Shown piece by piece: positions 1 through 5,300 of a stretch of DNA of 5,300 nucleotides. Below the pieces are notes generated by a model that was given only the letters and a program-made list of their open reading frames with translations, was not told the origin of the DNA and ran no database searches. The stretch is taken from NCBI GenBank assembly GCA_015767395.1, contig JADWMI010000180.1, positions 1 through 5,300 on the forward strand, read 5' to 3'. Within the stretch, counting starts at the first letter, position 1. Every line of letters starts with the position of its first letter. Both the position numbers and the translations under genes were made by a program. This DNA is from Bacteroidota bacterium. Lineage in GTDB: Bacteria > Bacteroidota > Bacteroidia > Flavobacteriales > Flavobacteriaceae.

Positions 1-1334
1 GTTGTCATTAAGTTATAATCAACCCAAACACCACCCATTGTATAGTGTGTTGCAGGATAAATCATCATAGGTGTTTTGTATGGATTTTCATCAATAATTT
101 TCTCATACATTTGGAATAAGTTACCATATTTGGCTTCAATAACGCCCTCACCTAATTTAATAATTTCTTCTTTTGAAGGATTTGAAACACCTTGTATTTT
201 TGCTTTTTCACTACCGTAACGAAAAATTGCAGCAGCAAAATCTAAGTATACAGCTTCACCTGTTGCATTAACACCATAACCCGCATCACAACGCTCTTTA
301 GCTGCTCTGGAAGCAACATCACGTGGCACTAAGTTACCATAAGCTGGATAACGTCTTTCTAAATAGTAATCTCTATCTTCTTCAGCTAATGCTGTAGGTT
401 TTAATTTACCTTCTTGAATTGCTTTTGCATCTTCAATTTTTGCAGGAACCCAAATTCTACCATCATTACGTAATGATTCTGACATCAACGTTAATTTAGA
501 TTGGTAATCTCCTGAACGTGGAATACACGTTGGATGAATTTGTGTCATACAAGGATTTGCAAAATACGCTCCTTTTTTATGAATTTTCCAAGCTGCAGTC
601 GCATTAGATCCCATTGCGTTAGTAGATAAGAAATATACATTTCCGTAACCACCTGTTGCAATAACTACCGCGTGAGCTGAATGACGTTCAATTTCACCAG
701 TAATTAAATCACGTGCAATAATACCTCTTGCTTTCCCATCAACTTTTACAACATCTAACATTTCGTGACGATTGAACATTTCAATCTTTCCACGAGCAAT
801 TTGACGGTTCATTGCTGAATAACATCCTAATAATAATTGTTGTCCTGTTTGTCCTTTAGCATAAAAAGTTCTTGAAACTAATACTCCACCAAACGAACGG
901 TTGTCTAACAATCCACCATAATCACGTGCAAAAGGAACACCTTGAGCCACACATTGGTCGATAATAGCACCTGATACTTCAGCCAAACGGAATACGTTAG
1001 CTTCACGAGAGCGATAATCTCCACCTTTTACGGTATCGTAAAATAAACGGTAATTTGAATCACCATCATTTTGATAATTTTTTGCTGCATTGATACCTCC
1101 TTGTGCTGCAATTGAATGCGCTCTACGTGGAGAATCTTGATAAGCAAAAGCTTTTACGTTATATCCTAATTCTGCTAACGATGCCGCAGCAGAACCTCCC
1201 GCTAAACCAGTTCCAACAACAATAATATCAATATTACGTTTGTTTGCTGGGTTAACAAGATCTACATTTTCTTTATAAGTTGTCCATTTATCTTTAATTG
1301 GACCTTTTGGTACTTTTGAATTTAAAGTCGTCAT
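1..1334 (-). CDS. sdhA: Succinate dehydrogenase / fumarate reductase flavoprotein subunit, 3' end cut by the left window edge
   Basis: This is the catalytic FAD subunit of respiratory complex II. It oxidises succinate to fumarate on the cytoplasmic face of the membrane and hands electrons to the iron-sulfur subunit SdhB. The window holds the N-terminal 444 codons; this family in Bacteroidota is usually about 660-670 residues, so roughly the last third lies beyond the edge. The translation shows an N-terminal dinucleotide-binding fold with VVGTGLAGG (residues 39-47), then [11 protein letters not shown], whose H73 matches the histidine that carries covalent [13 protein letters not shown] follows further on. 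Active-site motifs are QIHPT (H267), SESLR (E286, R289), PRDVASR (R338, the likely proton-shuttle arginine) and THYTMGG (H430). The later RLGxNSL-type arginine is not in view. The frame is intact throughout. The ATG at 1332-1334 lies 11 bases after the sdhC stop, so the two genes are almost certainly one operon. No Shine-Dalgarno site is visible. Direction in vivo (succinate oxidation or fumarate reduction) cannot be decided from this subunit alone. Confidence 0.97.
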   Translation of the reverse strand, partial: MTTLNSKVPKGPIKDKWTTYKENVDLVNPANKRNIDIIVVGTGLAGGSAAASLAELGYNVKAFAYQDSPRRAHSIAAQGGINAAKNYQNDGDSNYRLFYDTVKGGDYRSREANVFRLAEVSGAIIDQCVAQGVPFARDYGGLLDNRSFGGVLVSRTFYAKGQTGQQLLLGCYSAMNRQIARGKIEMFNRHEMLDVVKVDGKARGIIARDLITGEIERHSAHAVVIATGGYGNVYFLSTNAMGSNATAAWKIHKKGAYFANPCMTQIHPTCIPRSGDYQSKLTLMSESLRNDGRIWVPAKIEDAKAIQEGKLKPTALAEEDRDYYLERRYPAYGNLVPRDVASRAAKERCDAGYGVNATGEAVYLDFAAAIFRYGSEKAKIQGVSNPSKEEIIKLGEGVIEAKYGNLFQMYEKIIDENPYKTPMMIYPATHYTMGGVWVDYNLMT

Positions 1335-1345
1335 GTTTTCTAAGA

Positions 1346-2023
1346 TTAATGGTTAAAATGATGAAATAATGCGATGATGATAAAACCAAGTGGAATTAGT
1401 ATTGAATACCATTTCCCTAAACCTTTAACAAAACCTGTGTATTTATTGTTGAATCCCATTGATTGAAATGCCGATTGAAACCCGTGTGCTAAATGCAATC
1501 CTAATAAAATAAAAGCAACAACGTAAGCTCCTACTCTTAAAGGGTCCGCAAACTTATGTTGCAATTCCTCAAAATATCGATAACCTTCTTCTCCCGGTAA
1601 AACACCCGACATATCTCCTAAGATATATTTTGTGTTAATTTCAGGAATCCAAAAATCGATAAAATGTAACACAATAAATGCCAATATAACAGCACCACTT
1701 ACAACCATGTTTCTTGAAGACCAAGAAGCACTCGCGCCACCGTTAAACTTTGCATACTTTACGTTTCGTGCTTTTTTATTTCTTAATTCTAACACAAAAC
1801 CCATAACAAAATGAAATACAACCCCAAAAATTAAAACAGGCTGCATTGCAAACTGAATTAAAGGATTTGTTCCCATAAAATGTGACATTTCGTTAAAAAC
1901 GTCTTCACTACATAAGGAGGTTAAGTTAACTGCTAAATGAATAATTAAGAAAATGATAAGGAAGAGTGCTGACAACGCCATAGCCACTTTCCTTGCAATT
2001 GATGAAGATAAAAATCCGCTCAT
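1346..2023 (-). CDS. sdhC: Succinate dehydrogenase / fumarate reductase cytochrome b subunit (b558 family)
   Basis: This is the single membrane-anchor subunit of complex II of the type found in Bacteroidota and epsilonproteobacteria. It holds two b hemes and the quinone site, so no separate sdhD is needed. It is complete at 225 residues, close to the usual 220-260. Five hydrophobic segments are visible, roughly residues 14-35, 57-80, 105-126, 162-184 and 205-222. Histidines in or next to these segments that fit the four heme-ligand positions are H29, H71, H120 and H180; H177 lies one helical turn before H180. The N-terminus [17 protein letters not shown] is typical of the family. The start at 2021-2023 gives this expected N-terminus, and it is preceded by an A-rich leader rather than a Shine-Dalgarno site. 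It is the first gene of the operon, with sdhA 11 bases downstream. The glutamate that precedes the fourth heme histidine in Wolinella FrdC (as I recall it) is leucine here (L178), which weakly favours succinate oxidation as the normal direction. Confidence 0.95.
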   Translation of the reverse strand: MSGFLSSSIARKVAMALSALFLIIFLIIHLAVNLTSLCSEDVFNEMSHFMGTNPLIQFAMQPVLIFGVVFHFVMGFVLELRNKKARNVKYAKFNGGASASWSSRNMVVSGAVILAFIVLHFIDFWIPEINTKYILGDMSGVLPGEEGYRYFEELQHKFADPLRVGAYVVAFILLGLHLAHGFQSAFQSMGFNNKYTGFVKGLGKWYSILIPLGFIIIALFHHFNH

Positions 2024-2048
2024 TTTTTAAATTTTTTTTTTAGAGCCA

Positions 2049-2056
2049 CAAAGATA
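2049..2056 (-). promoter_or_regulatory. Candidate -7 promoter element for sdhCA
   Basis: Read on the minus strand this is TATCTTTG, an exact match to the TAnnTTTG consensus known for the primary sigma factor of Bacteroidota. It would place the transcription start at about 2041-2045 and give an A-rich leader of about 20 bases before the sdhC ATG. The matching -33 element is weak: at a spacing of 19 bases the minus strand reads TTTA (2076-2079) rather than TTTG. The placement is inferred from consensus only. Confidence 0.6.
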
Positions 2057-2114
2057 ACATTTTCATTTTTTGTTTTAAAAGATAAAATGGCATTGCTTCT
2101 TATTTAGAATGATT

Positions 2115-2137
2115 ATAAAAAGATTATAACTTTTTAT
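2115..2137. repeat. AT-rich inverted repeat, 8-base arms with 7-base loop
   Basis: ATAAAAAG at 2115-2122 is the exact reverse complement of CTTTTTAT at 2130-2137, with ATTATAA between them. It lies about 45 bases upstream of the plus-strand gene and overlaps a possible promoter element for it. It could be a binding site for a regulator. A transcription terminator is unlikely, because the stem has only one G-C pair and no gene ends here. In such AT-rich DNA it may be chance. Confidence 0.35.
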
Positions 2138-2140
2138 TTG
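2133..2140 (+). promoter_or_regulatory. Weak candidate -7 promoter element for the Asp-box protein gene
   Basis: TTTATTTG differs from the Bacteroidota TAnnTTTG consensus at one position (T for A at position 2). It would give a leader of about 35 bases to the ATG at 2182. No convincing TTTG-type -33 element is found at the expected spacing, so this is only the best available candidate. Confidence 0.25.
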
Positions 2141-2181
2141 ATAAATTAGCAACTACTTTATTAAAAAAAATGATATTCCTC

Positions 2182-5100
2182 ATGAAAAAAGCGATTTTAT
2201 TAATATTTCTTATTCCTTTTTTAGGATTTACCCAACAATTAGATTTAGAAAAATTAAAAAACCTCAAGCCAAGAGCTATTGGTCCGGCTGGAATGAGTGG
2301 AAGGGTTACAGCCATTGATGTTGTAACCAATAACCCTGCTGTTATATATGTAGGAACTGCATCGGGTGGCTTGTGGAAATCTGAAAGTGGTGGCGTAGAT
2401 TGGAAACCAATTTTTGATGATCAGGCAGTAGCATCCATCGGATCCGTCGCCATTCAGCAAAGCAATCCCGATGTTATTTGGGCTGGAACTGGTGAAGGAA
2501 ACCCTAGGAATAGTTTAACTGGCGGATATGGATTGTATAAAAGCTTGGATGCTGGTAAAACGTGGAAATTGGTTGGTTTAGAAAAAACTAGAAATATTCA
2601 TAGAATTATTATTGATAAAGACAACCCGAATACGGTGTATGTTGGGGCCATTGGTTCACCTTGGGGTGAACATCCAGAACGAGGCGTTTTTAAAACTACT
2701 GATGGTGGCAAAACATGGACCAAGTCTTTATTTGTAAACAATAAAACTGGAGCCGCCGATTTGGTAGTTGATCCAACAAACCCAAATAAATTAATAGCCG
2801 CCATGTGGGAACACAGCCGTAAACCTTGGACATTTCATTCTGGTGGAGAAGGATCTGGCATGTACATTACTTATGATGGAGGAAATAATTGGAAAAAATT
2901 AACAGATGAAGACGGCTTGCCAAAAGGAAATTTGGGGAGAATTGGTTTATCTATTGCGCCCAGCAATCCTAAAATTGTATATGCACTTGTTGAAGCCAAG
3001 AAAAATGGCTTATATAAATCTGAAGATGGTGGCTTTAAATGGAAAATGGTAAATGATAAATCAAGTGAAAGAAGTCCTGACGGAATTGGAAACCGTCCTT
3101 TTTATTATTCGGATATTCATGTAGATCCATTGAATGAAAACAGAATTTATTCTGTTTTCACCTATATCAATGTAAGTGAAGATGGCGGAAAGTCTTTCAA
3201 ACAATTAATGCCTGCTTATGGAACTTCGGTAGGTGTACATCCTGATCACCATGCTTGGTATATTCACCCAACCAATCCAAGTTTTATGATTGACGGGAAT
3301 GATGGTGGTTTAAACATTACGCATGACCGAGGTAAAACGTGGCGTTTCGTAGAAAATTTGCCGGTTGCTCAATTTTATCACATTAGTGTAGACAACGAAT
3401 TCCCTTACAATGTATATGGTGGCATGCAAGACAATGGTTCTTGGATTGGTCCTGCTTATGTATTAAAATCGCAAGGCATCCGTAATTCATACTGGCAAGA
3501 ATTGATGTTTGGTGATGGTTTTGATGTGATTCCCGATCCTAAAAATTCAAGATATGGTTATAGTATGTCTCAGGAAGGTTATGTTGGCCGATACGACAGA
3601 GTTACTGGAAATGCGAAAATGATTCGCCCAACGCATCCTGAAGCTGATGTGAAACTACGTTTTAACTGGAATTCGGCAATTGCCATGAATCCTATTGATG
3701 AAGAAACAATTTACTTCGGAAGTCAGTTTGTACATAAATCAGCAGATAAAGGACATACTTGGGAAATTATTTCACCCGATTTAACTACAAATAATAAGGA
3801 CAAACAAAAACAGCATGAAAGTGGTGGAATTACAATGGATGCTACAGGAGCTGAAAACCATTGCACTATTTTAGTTATTGAACCAAGTTCATTGGATGAA
3901 AATCTAATGTGGGCTGGAACTGATGATGGAAATATTCAACTCACTCAAAACGGAGGTGAATCGTGGACAAATGTTTCAGTGAATATTAAAAACTTACCAA
4001 AAGAAGCTTGGGTTTCCCAAATTAGAGCCTCAAAGTTTAATAAAGGTGAAGCATATGTGGTGGTTAATAATTATCGTCAGTTTGATTTTAAACCCTATTT
4101 ATTTAGAACACGTGATTATGGAAAATCATGGGAAAATTTAGTAGCAGGAAAACCCGAAACTTTTGGGTATGTACTTTCTGTTGTTCAAGATTTGGCGGAA
4201 CCTAATTTATTATTCCTAGGAACTGAATACGGTTTATATGTAAGCATTGATGAAGGAAAAAATTGGACAAAATGGACCAATGATTATCCTACAGTTTCTA
4301 CGATGGATTTAGCTATTCATCCACGTGAACACGATTTAATTATAGGAACCTTTGGTAGAGCTGCTTATGTATTAGATGATATCCGTCCGTTTAGAGCCAT
4401 GGCAAAAAATGGCAGTAAAATATTAAATGAGACCTTATACTTATTTACACCTCCTACAGCCTATATTACCCAAAACCAAGAACCTACAGGAACTCGTTTT
4501 GGAGCCAATGCTATTTTTAACGGTAAAAACAGAGCCTACGGTGCTATGATTACATATAGCATCAACAATCCTGATAGCGGGAAAAAAGAGGAGGCTTCAC
4601 CAGAAAAGGATAAGAAATCTAAAAAGAGTGAAGAGAAAATTGCTGTTAAAGGTGAAAAGCCAGCTGTAAAATTCGATTCAATCTTTTTTGAAGTATTTAA
4701 TTCTAAAAATGAACGCATTAGAAGCATTAAAAAGAAGACTCCAGAAAAAAATGGCCTACACAGAATGTATTGGTATATGGATGAAAAAGGAAAAAGTCGT
4801 CCTTCAAGAAGGTTGGCAAAAAAGAACAGTCCTGAGCCTAGCGGTGTAACTGTTTTACCCGGAACTTATACTATTAAAATGCATTTTGGAAACAAAACGG
4901 CTACTCAAAAAATAACTGTTGCCGATGACCCAAGAATAGAAATCCCTTTTAACGATTTAAAAGCAATATACGATCTACAAAAGCAATTAGAAGCTAAAAC
5001 CGATATTGCCGGAAAAGCGACTCAGCAATTGTTAAAATCTAAAACCATTGTTGAAGAATACCAAAAACGCATTAAAGATCAAAACGACAAAGAGAAATTT

Positions 5101-5300
5101 AAAAATGAGTTGAAATATCAAGAAGAAACTTTGAAAAAAATCAATGGTTTGTTAGATGATATGTTAGGAAAAGAGGATAAAAGACAAGGTATTACGGCTA
5201 CAGAATTTCCAAGCACCGCTTCTTATCTAAGCACTGCCAGAAGATATGTTGGCAGCTTACTTCAAAAACCCGGACCAACCGAATTTACTTTAGTTAAAAA
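2182..5300 (+). CDS. Secreted Asp-box (BNR) sortilin/VPS10-like beta-propeller protein, 3' end cut by the right window edge
   Basis: The window holds 1039 complete codons with no stop; relatives in this phylum are typically about 1000-1100 residues, so little is probably missing. Residues 1-17 (MKKAILLIFLIPFLGFT) form a signal peptide, so the protein is exported. Asp-box motifs (S/T-x-D-x-G-x-T-W) begin at about residues 67, 121, 172, 230, 280, 332, 380, 520, 588, 643 and 688. The clearest are SLDAGKTW, TTDGGKTW, THDRGKTW and SADKGHTW; those at 67 and 588 are degenerate. They imply one large or two stacked propellers over residues 35-740. Other motifs I recall from this family are DHHAW (355-359), QDNGSW (416-421), GDGF (444-447) and GTFGRAAYVLDD (723-734). 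After these come a Lys/Glu-rich linker (about 799-826), a small beta-sandwich with PGTYTI (893-898), and a helical stretch (about 925-996). Such proteins are often labelled glycosyl hydrolase or sortilin-like, but I see no evidence for a reaction; ligand or protein binding is equally possible. An in-frame ATG at 2170 would add four residues; 2182 gives the more typical signal peptide. Any C-terminal sorting domain would lie outside the window. Confidence 0.93.
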   Translation, partial: MKKAILLIFLIPFLGFTQQLDLEKLKNLKPRAIGPAGMSGRVTAIDVVTNNPAVIYVGTASGGLWKSESGGVDWKPIFDDQAVASIGSVAIQQSNPDVIWAGTGEGNPRNSLTGGYGLYKSLDAGKTWKLVGLEKTRNIHRIIIDKDNPNTVYVGAIGSPWGEHPERGVFKTTDGGKTWTKSLFVNNKTGAADLVVDPTNPNKLIAAMWEHSRKPWTFHSGGEGSGMYITYDGGNNWKKLTDEDGLPKGNLGRIGLSIAPSNPKIVYALVEAKKNGLYKSEDGGFKWKMVNDKSSERSPDGIGNRPFYYSDIHVDPLNENRIYSVFTYINVSEDGGKSFKQLMPAYGTSVGVHPDHHAWYIHPTNPSFMIDGNDGGLNITHDRGKTWRFVENLPVAQFYHISVDNEFPYNVYGGMQDNGSWIGPAYVLKSQGIRNSYWQELMFGDGFDVIPDPKNSRYGYSMSQEGYVGRYDRVTGNAKMIRPTHPEADVKLRFNWNSAIAMNPIDEETIYFGSQFVHKSADKGHTWEIISPDLTTNNKDKQKQHESGGITMDATGAENHCTILVIEPSSLDENLMWAGTDDGNIQLTQNGGESWTNVSVNIKNLPKEAWVSQIRASKFNKGEAYVVVNNYRQFDFKPYLFRTRDYGKSWENLVAGKPETFGYVLSVVQDLAEPNLLFLGTEYGLYVSIDEGKNWTKWTNDYPTVSTMDLAIHPREHDLIIGTFGRAAYVLDDIRPFRAMAKNGSKILNETLYLFTPPTAYITQNQEPTGTRFGANAIFNGKNRAYGAMITYSINNPDSGKKEEASPEKDKKSKKSEEKIAVKGEKPAVKFDSIFFEVFNSKNERIRSIKKKTPEKNGLHRMYWYMDEKGKSRPSRRLAKKNSPEPSGVTVLPGTYTIKMHFGNKTATQKITVADDPRIEIPFNDLKAIYDLQKQLEAKTDIAGKATQQLLKSKTIVEEYQKRIKDQNDKEKFKNELKYQEETLKKINGLLDDMLGKEDKRQGITATEFPSTASYLSTARRYVGSLLQKPGPTEFTLVK

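Larger units (their letters stand above)
2024..2181. other. Divergent intergenic region between sdhC and the Asp-box protein gene
   Basis: These 158 bases separate two genes transcribed away from each other and must hold the control signals of both. The region is very AT-rich. It contains the sdhCA promoter candidate (2049-2056), a run of ten T at 2032-2041 that becomes the A-rich sdhC leader, an AT-rich inverted repeat at 2115-2137, two copies of GATTATAA (2111-2118 and 2122-2129), and a run of eight A at 2163-2170 just before the plus-strand gene. I see no RNA gene or riboswitch fold here. Confidence 0.7.

Noticed and set aside
1632..1814. Plus-strand reading frame of 60 codons
   Set aside because: It lies antisense inside sdhC, has no recognisable protein features, and sdhC is intact and clearly real.
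2115..2137. Inverted repeat followed by T-rich sequence as an intrinsic terminator
   Set aside because: No gene ends here on either strand, and the stem is nearly all A-T, so a termination role is not supported.
2124..2460. Two overlapping minus-strand reading frames of 68 codons each
   Set aside because: They are antisense to the start of the Asp-box protein gene, in different frames, with no conserved motifs; the plus-strand frame continues for over 1000 codons.
2598..2804. Minus-strand reading frame of 68 codons
   Set aside because: It is antisense to the propeller coding region and explained by its codon composition.
2383..4266. Repeated SxDxGxTW-coding segments as DNA repeats or a recombination array
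   Set aside because: The similarity is at the protein level (Asp boxes), with differing codons and irregular spacing, so it reflects propeller blades rather than recent DNA duplication.
4536..4727. Minus-strand reading frame of 63 codons, rich in Ser, Phe and Leu
   Set aside because: It is the antisense reading of the lysine/glutamate-rich linker: AAA/GAA codons read backwards give Phe, Ser and Leu, which falsely resembles a membrane protein.

Overview
The window looks like chromosomal DNA from a member of the Bacteroidota, most likely a flavobacterium. The evidence is the AT-rich sequence, A-rich leaders without Shine-Dalgarno sites, a TAnnTTTG-type promoter element, a five-helix b558-type SdhC followed by a long SdhA, and a secreted Asp-box protein of a type common in that phylum. 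I cannot name the genus from sequence alone.

There are two divergent transcription units. On the minus strand, reading leftward from about 2023, lies sdhC (succinate dehydrogenase / fumarate reductase cytochrome b, complete), followed after 11 bases by sdhA (flavoprotein, its 3' end cut off by the left edge). In this phylum sdhB normally follows sdhA, so it is expected just outside the window. Together these would form the membrane complex that oxidises succinate to fumarate and passes electrons through FAD, iron-sulfur clusters and two hemes to menaquinone.

On the plus strand, from 2182 to the right edge, a single very long reading frame (1039 complete codons, no stop inside the window) encodes an exported protein. 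It has a signal peptide, about eleven Asp-box (BNR) motifs forming sortilin/VPS10-like beta-propellers, a charged lysine/glutamate-rich linker, a small beta-sandwich domain and a helical C-terminal part. Its biochemical function is not established by anything seen here.

The 158-base divergent intergenic region holds a good promoter match for sdhCA, a weaker candidate for the plus-strand gene and an AT-rich inverted repeat. I found no RNA gene, mobile element, CRISPR array or clear sign of transfer. The window looks like ordinary core metabolism next to a poorly characterised secreted propeller protein, and I do not see an undescribed multi-gene system.
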